This document shows positions 18,636 to 34,379 of a stretch of 40,783 nt of DNA, piece by piece. The position numbers and the translations under genes were made by a program. The notes below the pieces were generated by a model. The model saw only the letters and a program-made list of their open reading frames with translations. It did not search any database and was not told the DNA's origin. Position 1 is the stretch's first letter; each line of letters opens with the position of its first letter. The stretch comes from Phycisphaerae bacterium (GTDB taxonomy: Bacteria; Planctomycetota; Phycisphaerae; SM23-33), in NCBI GenBank assembly GCA_003551645.1, contig PUND01000033.1, positions 1-40,783 of the forward strand. Reading direction: 5' to 3'.

Positions 18636-19682
18636 TCACGACCGGTCGGATATGTGAATCATGGCCTTTATCACCTTGTCACGGTAGTCGGCGACAAGGT
18701 CGAACGCCTCGGGCGTCCGCTCGATGTCGAATCTGTGCGTCGCAAGCGCATCAAGATTGAGCTTGCCGGATGACATAAGCTCTATCGTCGGCCTCATGCA
18801 CTCGTTCTGGCGGCGGACGTTCCGCAGCGTCAGTTCCTTGCGGCGCATGTGGTTCATGTCGAAGCTGACGCGGTCGTCAGGGGGTATCCCGACTATCATC
18901 AGCGTCCCGCCGGGCGCAAGCAGGTCCACACCCTGATCGAGCGTTTCCTGTTCGCCGGCGCATTCGAAAACCACGTCCAGCCCGTTCGGCTCATGTGCAA
19001 GAATCTCGCCGACCACGTCGGACTCTCCGGCGTTGCCGGTCCAGCCCGCGCCGTAGCGGCGGGCCAGCTCAAGACGGTCGTTCAGCAGGTCTGTGGCATA
19101 GACGGTGTACTCGCCGTCGGCCCACAGCGCCGCCAGCACACACAGCCCGATGGGGCCTGTACCCAGCACACCGACACGCGCCGCCGGCCGGACGCCGGAT
19201 AGCCGCTGCGTGTAAAGCCCGATGGCCATCGGCTCGACCAGCGCCGCCTGCTCGGCCGTCATCGACTCCGGCACTTCGAAGCAGCACCGAGCCGGCATTA
19301 CCACCTGTTCGGCCAGACAACCCGGGGCCTGGCCCGGACAGCCCAGAAAACGCTGATTCCGGCAGGTGTGCTCACGACCGGAAACACACTGATCGCACTT
19401 GCCGCAGACAATCAGCGGGTCCACCGCCACGCGGCTGCCCTCGCTGAGCGTATCGACGCCGGGACCGACTTGCAGGATGCGACCCGCGAACTCGTGCCCC
19501 ACGCGCCAGGGGTATGCCACTATCTGCGAGCCGATTCGGCCGCTGCGGTAGTAGTGCATGTCGCTTCCGCAGACTCCGACGACCTCGACCTCCAGCAGCA
19601 CCTCGCCCTGACCGGGAGGTTCAGGGGCCGGCTCCTGTCGAATCTCAACGTTACGAATACCAGTCAGATAAGCGGCCTTCAT
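18636..19682 (-). CDS. Zinc-dependent medium-chain alcohol dehydrogenase (sorbitol/xylitol dehydrogenase-like)
   Basis: MKAAYLTGIRNVEIRQEP...GVCGSDMHYYRSGRIG...WRVGHEFAGRI...CGKCDQCVSGREHTCRNQRFLG...VGVLGTGPIGLCVLAAL; catalytic and structural Zn motifs. Confidence 0.93.
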   Translation of the reverse strand: MKAAYLTGIRNVEIRQEPAPEPPGQGEVLLEVEVVGVCGSDMHYYRSGRIGSQIVAYPWRVGHEFAGRILQVGPGVDTLSEGSRVAVDPLIVCGKCDQCVSGREHTCRNQRFLGCPGQAPGCLAEQVVMPARCCFEVPESMTAEQAALVEPMAIGLYTQRLSGVRPAARVGVLGTGPIGLCVLAALWADGEYTVYATDLLNDRLELARRYGAGWTGNAGESDVVGEILAHEPNGLDVVFECAGEQETLDQGVDLLAPGGTLMIVGIPPDDRVSFDMNHMRRKELTLRNVRRQNECMRPTIELMSSGKLNLDALATHRFDIERTPEAFDLVADYRDKVIKAMIHISDRS

Positions 19683-19896
19683 GCATGCTCCTTCAGCAAA
19701 GAGGCCGGCGAAACCCAACCGGCCCAGTCGCGGAAAAGTGCGCGACAGTATATCTCCGCGCCGCTAACGCGGACAGACAAAACACGCTCACGGCCGGGGT
19801 GGAATTCGAACACCCAGGCGGCTATACTTCGGTTTCGGCTACCGACTCATCATCGTGCTGGTGGCGGTGCGGCCGACGCAGCAGAGGAGATCGGAA

Positions 19897-20874
19897 ATGG
19901 CGAACCTGAAACGGCTTTTGATGCTTCCGCTGGCGGCGGCACTGCTTTATGCTTCCACGGGCTGTGAGAACAGGACAAGGCCCGACACGGACCCGGCGCC
20001 GACCGGTCCGCCGGAAGAACAGGCCCGTAACATCCTTCAGCAGGCACGCGAGGAAGCGCCCGGCTGGGGCCAGGCCGTAGAGATGATCGATGCGATTCTT
20101 GAGCTTGGCGAACCGGCCGTGCCCGTTCTTGTCGAGGCCATTGACGACGAGTCATGGCGTGTAAGGCAGATGGCCGTCGAGGCGCTGGGGCGGAGAGGCG
20201 AGGTTGACGCCAAGACTCTGGATCTGATCATCCGGCGGCTCGATGATGAGGATGAGCGTGTGCGGGTGGTTACGCCGCGCGCCCTGGCGGCCATCGGCGA
20301 CGAGACGGCCGTCGAGCCGCTTATAGAGACCATGAATACCGATGCCGATTCGGGCGTCCGTCAACAAGCCACACAGGCGCTCGGGTCGTACCGCGGCGAC
20401 AGGGTCGTCGGCGCACTGATAGATGCGCTGGATTCGGACGAACCCCGCGTGGTACTGGAGGCCATGAACTCCCTTGCATTGACCGGCGATGAAGCCGCCC
20501 TTGAGCCGCTGGTGCGGCGGCTGGACGGCGAGCGCTCGGTTCGGCTGCAAGCGACGGAATCGCTCGGATCTCTTGGAGACAAGCGCGCCCTGGAGCCGCT
20601 GGTCGAGGCGTTCGAACGGGGCAACTGGGAGATGCGGGCAACCGTCGCAACGGCCCTTGGCGACCTTGGCGATCCCGGCGCTGTGGAGACGCTGGCCGAT
20701 GCCCTTAAGGATGCCGAGCAAAACGAGTCGGTTCGCACCAGCTCCGCACGCGCCCTGGGCCGGATCGGTGGCGATGAGGCCCTTGAAGCATTGCGAGCCG
20801 TTCGCAACGATGAGGAACAGCGAGTCCGCAGCGCGGTGGAAAGGGCTCTCAGCGAACTGGGTGCCGACCAGTAG
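19897..20874 (+). CDS. HEAT-repeat lipoprotein
   Basis: Lipobox LLYASTGCENR, then repeated helical pairs such as RRLDGERSVRLQATESLGSLGDKRALEPLVEAFERGNWEMRATVATALGDLGDPGAVETLADAL. Confidence 0.85.
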   Translation: MANLKRLLMLPLAAALLYASTGCENRTRPDTDPAPTGPPEEQARNILQQAREEAPGWGQAVEMIDAILELGEPAVPVLVEAIDDESWRVRQMAVEALGRRGEVDAKTLDLIIRRLDDEDERVRVVTPRALAAIGDETAVEPLIETMNTDADSGVRQQATQALGSYRGDRVVGALIDALDSDEPRVVLEAMNSLALTGDEAALEPLVRRLDGERSVRLQATESLGSLGDKRALEPLVEAFERGNWEMRATVATALGDLGDPGAVETLADALKDAEQNESVRTSSARALGRIGGDEALEALRAVRNDEEQRVRSAVERALSELGADQ

Positions 20875-20936
20875 CGCCCTCAACCGCCGCGCAGCCGGCG
20901 CGGCACAGGCCCCGAAAACTCCCCCAGGAGGACCGG

Positions 20937-21734
20937 ATGAGATTTATCGTTCCCATAAAGCAGGTGCCGGAGACCAACGCCGTCAGGATGGATGAGGAAA
21001 CCGGCACGATGGTGCGCGAGGGCGTCGAGTCGATAATCAATCCGCTCGACCTTTACGCCATCGAGATAGCGATCCGCCTGCGCGAACAGCACGGCGGCGA
21101 GGTGATAAGCATTTCCATGGGCCCGGCGAACGCCGAAAAGGCCATCCGAGAAGCGATCGCCATGGGCTGTGACAGCGGCGTGCTGATCACGGACAAGGCC
21201 TTCGCCGGAAGCGACACCTGGGCGACCAGCTATGTGCTCGCCGCCGCTATACGCCGAATCGGCGACCCGGGACTTATCATCTGCGGCGAGCGGGCGACCG
21301 ACGGCGACACCGGACAGGTCGGTCCCGGAATCGCCAGTTTTCTGGACCTTCCGTTGGCGACGTACGTCGGGAAGGTCGAACACGTGGACAACGATGTCTG
21401 CCGCGTCCGCCGGCTGATCGAGAGCGGCTACGAAGTACTGGAAACCGACATGCCGGCGGTCCTGACGGTGGTCAAGGAGGTCGCCGACCCGCGGCTGCCG
21501 ACGCTCCGCGGCAAGCAGAAGGCCCGCAAGGTCGAGGTGCCCGCTTGGGGAGCCGATGACCTCGACACGGACCCGAACCGGCTGGGGCTGAAGGGCTCTC
21601 CGACACGAGTGGTTAAGATATTCCGCCCGCAGGTAACCCGGCAGTGCCGGAAGGTGACAGCCGTGGATGAGGAATCCATCGGTCCGGCGGTCGATGAGCT
21701 TGTCGAGTTCCTCCGTCAGCGTGAGCTTATATGA
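20937..21734 (+). CDS. etfB: Electron transfer flavoprotein, beta subunit
   Basis: MRFIVPIKQVPETNAVRMDEETGTMVREGVESIINPLDLYAIEIAIRL...IICGERATDGDTGQVGPGIASFLDLPLATYV. Confidence 0.95.
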   Translation: MRFIVPIKQVPETNAVRMDEETGTMVREGVESIINPLDLYAIEIAIRLREQHGGEVISISMGPANAEKAIREAIAMGCDSGVLITDKAFAGSDTWATSYVLAAAIRRIGDPGLIICGERATDGDTGQVGPGIASFLDLPLATYVGKVEHVDNDVCRVRRLIESGYEVLETDMPAVLTVVKEVADPRLPTLRGKQKARKVEVPAWGADDLDTDPNRLGLKGSPTRVVKIFRPQVTRQCRKVTAVDEESIGPAVDELVEFLRQRELI

Positions 21735-21817
21735 CAAGCCCGGCACCGGCCGTGGTCCCGGCCCGGATCGCCCCTTTTGTGCGAGCCGCGGCACAGACAA
21801 CTGCAGCGAGGTAGTAA

Positions 21818-22816
21818 ATGGAACATCGAGGCGTTTGGATTGTAGGCGAGCAGTCGGAAGGTCGCGTTCAGCGTATATCCCACGAGTTGCTTACTCGCGG
21901 CCGGGAACTGGCGGACAAACGCGAAACGGATTTGACGGCCGTCGTGCTCGGAAACGACATCGACGCCGACGACCTGCAAGGGCTTATCGACCGCGGGGCC
22001 GACCGCGTGCTGACCATGGAGGCGCCGGAGCTGGAGCACTTCCTGGTCGAGCCGTACACCGCCTGCATGATGCAACTGATAGAACGGCACCGCCCGGAGA
22101 TAATCATCGCCGGCGCAACCAGCACAGGCAGGACGCTGATGCCCTACCTGGCCATCCGCGCCGATGCCGGGCTGACGGCCGACTGCACCGTGCTGGACAT
22201 CGAGCCGGAGACCGGAAACCTGCTCCAGACCCGTCCGGCGATAGGCGGGAACATCCTGGCGACGATCAAGACGCCGGAGTACCGCCCGCAGATGGCGACG
22301 GTCCGGCCGCGCAGTACGCGCCCGGCCGAGCCGCAGCCAGGACGCGGCGGCGAAATCGACCGGCAGACGGCCCCGAAGGAGCTTCTGGGCAGCCGGGTCC
22401 GGCGGGTGGACTTCGTACCGGATGAGTCTGAGCACGGCCTTGCCGAGGCCGATGTGGTGGTCAGTGTCGGCCGGGGGATAAAGAAAGGCGAGAACGTCAC
22501 TGTGGTCGAGCCGCTGGCGGAGTCGCTGGACGCGGCGCTGGGTGCCAGCCGGGACGCCGTGGACCGCGGCTGGATGAGCTACCCGCACCAGGTGGGCCTT
22601 TCCGGCCAGACCGTCAGTCCGAAGCTCTACGTCGCGGTCGGCGTATCCGGGTCCATCCAGCATCTGGCAGGCATGCAGACGGCCGAGACAATCGTCGCGA
22701 TAAACAACGACCCCGAGGCACAGATATTCCGCGTTGCCGACTTCGGAATCGTGGGAGACCTGTTTGAGATAGTGCCGGCAATTGCGGAGAAGCTTCGGGA
22801 AGCTGCGGAAGATTGA
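21818..22816 (+). CDS. etfA: Electron transfer flavoprotein, alpha subunit
   Basis: VWIVGEQSEGRVQRISHELLTRGRELADKRETDLTAVVLG... and FAD-binding C-terminus VGVSGSIQHLAGMQTAETIVAINNDPEAQIFRVADFGIVGDLFEIVPA. Confidence 0.95.
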   Translation: MEHRGVWIVGEQSEGRVQRISHELLTRGRELADKRETDLTAVVLGNDIDADDLQGLIDRGADRVLTMEAPELEHFLVEPYTACMMQLIERHRPEIIIAGATSTGRTLMPYLAIRADAGLTADCTVLDIEPETGNLLQTRPAIGGNILATIKTPEYRPQMATVRPRSTRPAEPQPGRGGEIDRQTAPKELLGSRVRRVDFVPDESEHGLAEADVVVSVGRGIKKGENVTVVEPLAESLDAALGASRDAVDRGWMSYPHQVGLSGQTVSPKLYVAVGVSGSIQHLAGMQTAETIVAINNDPEAQIFRVADFGIVGDLFEIVPAIAEKLREAAED

Positions 22817-22832
22817 TGGCGGATTTGAGCTA

Positions 22833-24249
<1,417 letters not shown>

Positions 24250-24269
<20 letters not shown>

Positions 24270-25731
24270 ACAGCCCGGCCGGCGGGCGAAGGACGGCAGC
24301 GCCGCTCCAGCCGGCCAATATAACGCTCTTACCCCCGACATCGTCCGCCAACTCCAGGAGATCGTCGGCCAGCGTTACGTCATCCACGGGGATGCCGAAA
24401 AGCTTCAGCCGTATTCCCACGACGAGGTTCCCGATCCGGAATACGCGCACATGCCGGACTGCGTGGTCCGGCCGGAATCCACCGAGCAGATTGCCGCGAT
24501 AATGGCCCTCGCCACGCGGCATCGTATACCCGTTACGCCTCGCGGCGCCGGAAGCGGTCTTTCCGGCGGCGCAGTGCCCATATACGGCGGAATCGTGCTG
24601 CTATGCGACCGGATGAACCGCATCATCGAGGTGGACCCTCAGAACATGGTCGTGGTCGCCCAGCCGGGCGTCGTGACCAACGAAATCAACGACGCCGTCC
24701 GCGAGCACGGGCTTTTCTACGCCGGCTACCCCATGAGCGTCGAGACCTGCTACGTCGGCGGCAACGTCGCCGAGAACGCCGGCGGCGGAAAGGCCGTCAA
24801 GTACGGCGTCACCGGCAGATATGTGCTCGGCTTGGAGCTTGTGACGCCGAAAGGCGAGATAGTCCGCCTCGGCGGAAAGCTGGTCAAGAACGTCACAGGA
24901 TACGACCTCATCCAGCTCATGGTCGGCTCGGAGGGCACGCTGGGCGTCTTCACCGAGATAACGCTCAAGCTCATGCCGCTGCCGAAGGCGTCGGTGGACC
25001 TGCTGGTGCTTTTCGGCACGGCCGAGGAGGCGATAGAGTCCGTACCGGCGATCATGACCACCGCCGGGGTCATACCGACCTCGTTGGAATTCATGGACCG
25101 AACGTCCGTTCAGGCGGCGTGCGAGTACCTCAACGAGTCCATCCCCTACCAGCAGGCCGGGGCGATGCTCATTGCCAGTGTCGATGGACCCGACGAGGAA
25201 CACGTCCGGCAGGACTACGAGGCGATCGGTGAGCTGTGCCTTCAGCGCGGGGCGATGGAGGTGTACGTCGCGGATAACTTTACCACATCCGAGCGGATAT
25301 GGTCGGTGCGGCGCAACATACCGGAGGCATTCGCGATAGTCTCGCCGCACCAGGCGAACGAGGACCTGGTTGTGCCGACGGCCGCCATCCCGAAACTGCT
25401 GGAGGCGATGCTGAAGCTTTCAGAGAAATATGGCGTGACGATCCCCTCTTACGGCCACGCCGGCGACGGCAACCTGCACACACGGATCATCAAGAACCCC
25501 GACTGGCCGCTGGATAAGTGGCGCAAAACCCTTCCGCTGGTGCTGGAAGAGCTATACCACGCCACGGCGGAACTGGGCGGCAGGATATCGGGCGAGCACG
25601 GTGTCGGGCACAAGCGCAAGCCATACTTGTCCATGTTCCTGTCCAAGCAGGCCCTGGAGATGATGCGGGCAATCAAGCGAGCCATCGATCCGCAGAACAT
25701 ACTCAATCCCGGCAAGATCCTGGACTCGTAG
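24250..25731 (+). CDS. FAD-linked 2-hydroxyacid dehydrogenase, GlcD family (copy 2)
   Basis: Same architecture and long identical blocks as the upstream gene (e.g. MPDCVVRPESTEQIAAIM; CYVGGNVAENAGGGKAVKYGVTGRYVLGLELVTP). ATG lies 20 nt inside the upstream ORF. Confidence 0.92.
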
Positions 25732-25880
25732 CGACGCTTCCATCAAAAGGCCCGCCAGGAGCATCAAGATACGACAGGACTGGCGCATGAAGACACGGCC
25801 GGCGCTCCGCCAGGCCCGGCATGCCCCGGCGAGCCGGGACAGTGCCGAGCTTTGCGGAGCGTCATAACTTTCCCTGCCGG

Positions 25881-26624
25881 CTACTTGGCCGCGGCCTTTG
25901 CCCTTGGCTGACCGGCCCGGCCGCCCTGGCGACGTCGCTTTCGCCTGCGGCCCGGCTCGGGCACATCCGGCCGGGGGACGCGGACCGGATGCTCGGCGAT
26001 GCACTTCTCGGCCTCGAGGCAGTCGGCGGCGTGGAGGTCGGCCCGGATTTCCTCGGCCAGCCCCTGTGCCCGGTTGAAAACCCCGCCGACGACCATCACC
26101 TGCATTTCGGAACAGATACCCACCTCGCGGATCAGTTCGATAAGATGCCTGATGCCGGGGATCTCCGGTGGGCGGGTTCCGTGTATGCACAGAACATCAG
26201 GCGTGACCTTGCCGAGGAACTCCAGCGCCTCATCATTGGGAACGCCCGAGCCGAGAAACCAGACGGTCCAGCCGTCCGCCTCGAAAAGGTCGGCCACCAT
26301 CTGGGCGCCAAGCTCCTCGCTTTCGCCGTCGCCGCAGATGACGACCATCCGACGGCCGTGCTTCGGCTTGCGAGCGAGCATCCCGTGGAGCTGATCCGCT
26401 ATCATCCTGTTTATCCGGGTGGCCATGTGCTCGGATATCCGGGGAATCTCATCCTCCCGGTACAGCCGTTCCACCTGCTCCATTGCCGGCCAGACAATCT
26501 TTTGCAGCAGCTTTCGAGCCGGCACCCCCCTGTCCTGCGCGGCGTATATCAGCTCCCGGGCCTCACATCGCTTACCGGCGAACAAGTGCTCCAGATACTG
26601 CTTAAAAAGCTCCGCGATTGTCAT
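25881..26624 (-). CDS. Cobalamin-binding-domain-like protein (helical cap + Rossmann) with degenerate B12 motif and basic tail
   Basis: WPAMEQVERLYREDEIPRISEHMATRINRMIADQL (B12-binding cap-like, EH present), RRMVVICGDGESEELGAQMVADLFEADGWTVWFLGSGVPNDEALEFL, C-terminal RRRKRRRQGGRAGQPRAKAAAK. Start 26624 selected over 26714. Confidence 0.75.
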   Translation of the reverse strand: MTIAELFKQYLEHLFAGKRCEARELIYAAQDRGVPARKLLQKIVWPAMEQVERLYREDEIPRISEHMATRINRMIADQLHGMLARKPKHGRRMVVICGDGESEELGAQMVADLFEADGWTVWFLGSGVPNDEALEFLGKVTPDVLCIHGTRPPEIPGIRHLIELIREVGICSEMQVMVVGGVFNRAQGLAEEIRADLHAADCLEAEKCIAEHPVRVPRPDVPEPGRRRKRRRQGGRAGQPRAKAAAK

Positions 26625-27230
26625 GGTATACACCGATCCTTTACCTGGCCTCGGACGCGACACATCCATGCACGCCCTCGGCAGTCCGGGTTGCGCCGGG
26701 GATCCGTCCATCACCGGCCGACCGCATGCCCTTCTCCGTCATCCGCAGACCATCCGACGATGCGCCGGCGCCGCGGACGCCGTGGCATCTGTCAGTGGGG
26801 TGCGGGCAAGCGGCAATGTTAAACTGGGCTATTTGCATCGTGCTGGTAAAATCGGAATAACCCTTTGGGAAACTTGAGGGCTTTTGGGAATCTAGGTAAC
26901 CTAGATATTACAGGGGAGTTTGGCCAGGCCAGCGGTCGGCGGACGGGCACAGCAAAGCCCACCAGGACCACGACGGCATACGGCACATAAGTACCTTCAA
27001 ATAAAAGCCGTACATCCAGAAAAACGCAAGTATATGGGTTGGCGCACTAAAGACGTGCCGGCTTGGGTGAAGGCCATGTGACCGTCAAAACAAAGGATAT
27101 GTCCCCCGCCGGACTGCCGCGTCGCCCTTGCCGGCACACGTTGCCGGCCGAAACCCGACCCGCATCCACAGCAGCCGACAATCCGCAGTGGCTGTATTGT
27201 GGAAATCCGTTGTTGCCGCCGGTGTTTGTC

Positions 27231-28147
27231 TCAACACGCGCCGGCCGGTTCGCCCCTGGCGCGTTCGACGCGGTTTCTGCCCCGCTCTTTTGCCAGATAC
27301 AGCGCCTCATCGGCTACCATTATCGCCGAATCGGCCGTCTGCCCCCGGCATCCCTCAACAACGGTAACGCCAAAGCTGGCAGTGACCTCCAGCGAGTTCC
27401 GGCAAAGCCGCACCGGCTCCTCGCCAAGACAGCACCGGATACGCTCGGCCAGTGCAATGGCGCCGTCCTCGTCGCAGCCGGGCAGCACCAGAAGGAACTC
27501 CTCGCCGCCGTATCGTCCGATGGAGTCGTAGGTCCTGAGCACTGATCGCATGCGCCGTACGGACTCGCGCAGCACCGTATCACCGGCCTTGTGCCCTTGT
27601 GTGTCGTTGATGCGTTTGAAGTGGTCGAGATCCGCCATGACCACTCCCACGCGCGACTTCTCACGTTCCCCGTGGTCCAGCGCCCGCTGGAGCGCCTCGA
27701 TGATGGCCGGGCGGTTCAGCAACCCTGTGAGCATATCGTGCGTCGCCTGCTCTCGCAGCGACTCTCGAGCGGCGATAATCTCATCCTGCAGGTCCAGGAT
27801 TCGCTGCGCGGCCCGGACACGGACGCGCAGCTCGCCCGCGTCGAACGGCTTTGTGACGTAATCGTCCGCCCCGGCGGCCATCGCGTCGATTAGATCCTGC
27901 TTCTGCCCCCTGGACGTGAGAATCATGACGTACACGTAATCTTCGTTACTCTGCTTGCGTATCCGACGAGACACCTCGATGCCGTCCAGCCCCGGCATCA
28001 TCCAGTCGAGTATGGCCAGACGCGGCCCGTCACCACTTTCGAAGACCTCCCACGCCTCGTCGCCGTCGCAGGCGACAAGCACGTCGTAGCCCCACTTCTT
28101 CAGGGAGGCCTCCAGAACGCGCCGGGAGACAGGGTCGTCTTCGGCGA

Positions 28148-28160
<13 letters not shown>
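27231..28160 (-). CDS. Receiver-GGDEF diguanylate cyclase
   Basis: [40 protein letters not shown]...[13 protein letters not shown]...TSRG...TKPFDAGEL then [12 protein letters not shown]...[22 protein letters not shown]...[24 protein letters not shown] active site and RxxD I-site five residues upstream. Confidence 0.95.
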
Positions 28161-31041
<2,881 letters not shown>

Positions 31042-31042
<1 letters not shown>

Positions 31043-32061
31043 CAGTCATCCTCCTGTTCGGCTCTTTCGGGCCAGATGTGATCGGCATTGCGCACTACGG
31101 CGACAGGCAGTCTGATCTGCAATTTCCGAGCCACAATCAGGTTCACCGCCGTCTCAAACTCCGGCGGTTCCGGCCCCGCGACGGAAACCTTCGCGCAGTC
31201 GGCAGGGTCATTCCGCCTCTGATCCAGCCGCCGCAGGACCAGATCCGCCGCCTGGCGGCCCTGGGTCACCGGGTTGACGCCGATACCCAGCAGCGCACCC
31301 GCCCTGACAAACTCCGCGGAGAAACCGAACACGGGCGTCTGGTGGCGCATGGCCGCCAGAAGCAGCGTCCTGATGGTGGGTATGTCGTAAACCGCCGCGT
31401 CCGGCGCCGTCCAGACCAGGTCCACATCCATCCGCAGCAACTCGTCGATACTCTCGACTACCGACTTGCCATCCTCTTTCGCGACGGCCTTGAGACGCCA
31501 GTTCTCCGGCAGCGCTTCTGTGGCGCGCCGGCGGAGTCGTTCGCTTTCGGCGGATTCGGGACCATAAATCATGCCCAGCGTGCTGGCCCTCGGCAGCGCG
31601 CGGCGGATGAAGCTGAACTGCTCCTCAATCGCAACACGGTGGCCGACACCGAACATTTCTCTGCCTTCCGTAAGCCCCATATCCTCGGGGCTTGCCACCA
31701 TGCAGTAAGCCAGAGGCAGCGCATCGTCGGCGTTGCGGTGCAGCCAGACAGCGGCCCCGGCGCCGATGCCCACCACCACACGGGTCTGATCATGGACGTA
31801 TCTGTCGTAGTCCTCGATCAGGTCCGCCAGCAGCACCGGCGATACCGTGTATTCGCCGTCCTCAAGACGCCGTTCAAAAGCCACATACGCCTGCTGGTGC
31901 CACTCGGCACTGGAACTCAGCACCACCAGCACCGTCTGGCCGGGCGCGGCAGCCGCCAGAACGAGCAGACATGCCGCCACCGGGAATATTCGCCACGCGG
32001 ACCGGTTTTGCGGCGTGCCCGGTGTGTCTGACGACGACGCCTCTGTCTGTTTGAAACCCAT
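31042..32061 (-). CDS. Periplasmic ABC-type substrate-binding protein (ABC_sub_bind/DUF534-like)
   Basis: Signal sequence [20 protein letters not shown], then [24 protein letters not shown]...[31 protein letters not shown]...[67 protein letters not shown]. Stop overlaps the kinase start (TGATG). Confidence 0.8.
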
Positions 32062-32347
32062 CTTGGTCGCTCCATTCAGGCCTCCTGACGCGCCGCCCTG
32101 TACGGCGGCGCCGCAGTGATCGCCGCGGTTATTGTCCTCCCTGAACGCGTGTGCATCTATGTGACGGATTTCGTCTGCCTCTTTCTCGATAACTGCTCTC
32201 GATGGACCAAGTATGGAGCAATTACACGCCACCCGTGCCCTTAATCGATTTGATTCCCGACCTACCTTAGTAGAAAACCCTTCCGAATTTGCCCCCCCAG
32301 GCCCGCCGGTGCTTGCCCGGCCGAGGGGTTTGCACTACTCTGACCGC

Positions 32348-32830
32348 ATGACACGCATCGGCTTCGGATATGACTCGCACCGTCTAGTCGAGGGTCGCGA
32401 CCTTATCATCGGCGGCGTGCGTATCGAGCATGAACTGGGCCTCAGCGGACACAGCGACGGCGACGCCGTCCTGCACGCCGTCACCGACGCCCTGCTGGGC
32501 GCCCTGGCCGCCGGCGATATCGGGCAGTTGTTCCCCGACACCGACGACCGCTGGAAGGACGCCGACAGCAGCGTGTTCGTGGCAAAGGCGATGGGCATTG
32601 CCACAGAAGCCGGCTACAGCGTCGCAAACTGCGACGTGGTCATAATCGCCGAATCGCCGCGGCTTGGCCCGCACCGCGAGGCGATACAGCGGCGTATAGC
32701 AGATCTGCTCGGCGTCGAGCCGGGCCGGGTCGGCGTGAAGGCAAAGAGCAACGAGCGGATGGGATTTGTCGGACGAGGCGAAGGCATCGCCGCGATGGCC
32801 GCGGTGCTGCTGACGGCCGCCGGCGAATGA
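32348..32830 (+). CDS. ispF: 2-C-methyl-D-erythritol 2,4-cyclodiphosphate synthase
   Basis: RIGFGYDSHRLVEGRDLIIGGVRIEHELGLSGHSDGDAVLHAVTDALLGALAAGDIGQLFPDTD...KAKSNERMGFVGRGEGIAAMAAVLL. Confidence 0.97.
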   Translation: MTRIGFGYDSHRLVEGRDLIIGGVRIEHELGLSGHSDGDAVLHAVTDALLGALAAGDIGQLFPDTDDRWKDADSSVFVAKAMGIATEAGYSVANCDVVIIAESPRLGPHREAIQRRIADLLGVEPGRVGVKAKSNERMGFVGRGEGIAAMAAVLLTAAGE

Positions 32831-32852
32831 ACACCCGGAGAGCTTCTGAGAT

Positions 32853-34262
32853 ATGCTTCGTCTGTACAACACAGTGACGCGAAAGGTCGAACCGTTCGAA
32901 CCGATCGAGCCGGGAGCGGTCCGGCTCTACACCTGCGGGCCGACCGTCTATAACTACGCCCATATCGGAAACTTGCGAACCTACGTCTTCGAGGATGTCC
33001 TTAAGCGGGTGCTGCGATTCTGTGGCTACGAGGTCCGCCACGTGATGAACGTCACCGATGTCGGACACCTGGTCAGCGACGCTGATGAGGGCGAAGATAA
33101 GATGGCCCTGGGCGCCCGCCGGGAGGGCAAGACCGTCTGGGAGATAGCCGAATACTACTGGGATGCCTTCCGGCGGGATATGGAGCGTCTGCACCTCATA
33201 GAACCGGACGTCTGGTGCCGCGCGACCGAGCACATAGAAGATCAGATAGAGCTGGTCCGCAAGCTCGAGGAGAACGGCTACACCTACACCATCGACGACG
33301 GCGTTTACTTCGACACCTCCAAGCTGCCGGACTACGGCAAGCTGGCGCACATGGACCTGTCGCAGTTGCAGGCGGGAGCCCGTGTGGCGATGGTCGAGGG
33401 CAAGCGCAACCCCACCGACTTCGCACTGTGGAAGTTCTCGCCGGCCGACCAGCAGCGGCTGATGGAGTGGGACAGCCCGTGGGGTGTGGGCTTCCCCGGC
33501 TGGCACATCGAATGCGCCGCGATGGCGATAAAGTATCTTGGCGAGCGGCTGGACATACACTGCGGCGGTGTGGACCACGTCAACGTTCATCACAGCAACG
33601 AAATCGCACAGGCGGAGTGCGCACTGGGCCATAAGTGGTGCAACTGGTGGATGCACGCGGAGTTCCTGGTGATGGCGGCAGAGGATGCCTCCGGAAAGAT
33701 GAGCAAGTCTTCCGGCGAGTTCCTGACTCTGGACAAGCTTACAGAGGCCGGCTACGACCCGCTTGCATACCGAATGCTCTGCCTAGGAGCGCACTACCGC
33801 CAGCAGTTGACGTTCACCTGGGAAGCCCTCGACGGCGCACAGTCGGCCCTGCAACGCCTGCGACGCGAGGCGCTGGACCTCCGCGCCGAGCATGCCGCCG
33901 GCGATGAGCCGATCGAGCGGTACATGGACGAGTTCCGCGAAGCGGCCAAGGACGACCTGAACATGCCGCGCGCCCTCTCGGCTGCCTGGCGCGTACTCCG
34001 CGACGAGACCGCCCCCGCCGGCGACCGGTACGCCACGCTGCTGGAGATGGACAAGGTGCTCGGCTTCGGCGTGGAGCAATGGCGCCCTGAACCGCTGCCG
34101 ATAAGCGAGGACGAGATCCAACAGCGAATCGAGCAACGCACAGAGGCACGGAAGAACAAGGACTTCGCCACAGCCGACCTCATACGGGATGAGCTTCTGG
34201 AAATCGGCATCGCACTGGAAGACACCCCCGAAGGAACCGTCTGGCGCAAGGCCGAAGCTTGA
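32853..34262 (+). CDS. cysS: Cysteinyl-tRNA synthetase
   Basis: [57 protein letters not shown] motif [17 protein letters not shown]-terminal DALR-type region. Confidence 0.97.
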   Translation: MLRLYNTVTRKVEPFEPIEPGAVRLYTCGPTVYNYAHIGNLRTYVFEDVLKRVLRFCGYEVRHVMNVTDVGHLVSDADEGEDKMALGARREGKTVWEIAEYYWDAFRRDMERLHLIEPDVWCRATEHIEDQIELVRKLEENGYTYTIDDGVYFDTSKLPDYGKLAHMDLSQLQAGARVAMVEGKRNPTDFALWKFSPADQQRLMEWDSPWGVGFPGWHIECAAMAIKYLGERLDIHCGGVDHVNVHHSNEIAQAECALGHKWCNWWMHAEFLVMAAEDASGKMSKSSGEFLTLDKLTEAGYDPLAYRMLCLGAHYRQQLTFTWEALDGAQSALQRLRREALDLRAEHAAGDEPIERYMDEFREAAKDDLNMPRALSAAWRVLRDETAPAGDRYATLLEMDKVLGFGVEQWRPEPLPISEDEIQQRIEQRTEARKNKDFATADLIRDELLEIGIALEDTPEGTVWRKAEA

Positions 34263-34272
34263 GCAAACAGCA

Positions 34273-34308
34273 GTCACGAAGGCCACGAAGCCCACAAAGG
34301 CCACAAAG
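34273..34308 (+). repeat. Degenerate nonamer tract
   Basis: GTCACGAAG GCCACGAAG CCCACAAAG GCCACAAAG immediately after cysS. Confidence 0.85.
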
Positions 34309-34379
34309 GTCTCGAAAGAGAAGCAACGAGATCGGCAAACCTAGTTGCACGCGGCTTCCCGGCCTTGAAGGCAAAGTTC

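Noticed and set aside
19798-19880. tRNA/tmRNA-like end (GGGTGTTCGAATTCCACCC on the minus strand)
   Set aside because: The hairpin loop would be 9 nt rather than 7 and no consistent acceptor, D or anticodon arms could be drawn; likely coincidence around a GAATTC palindrome.
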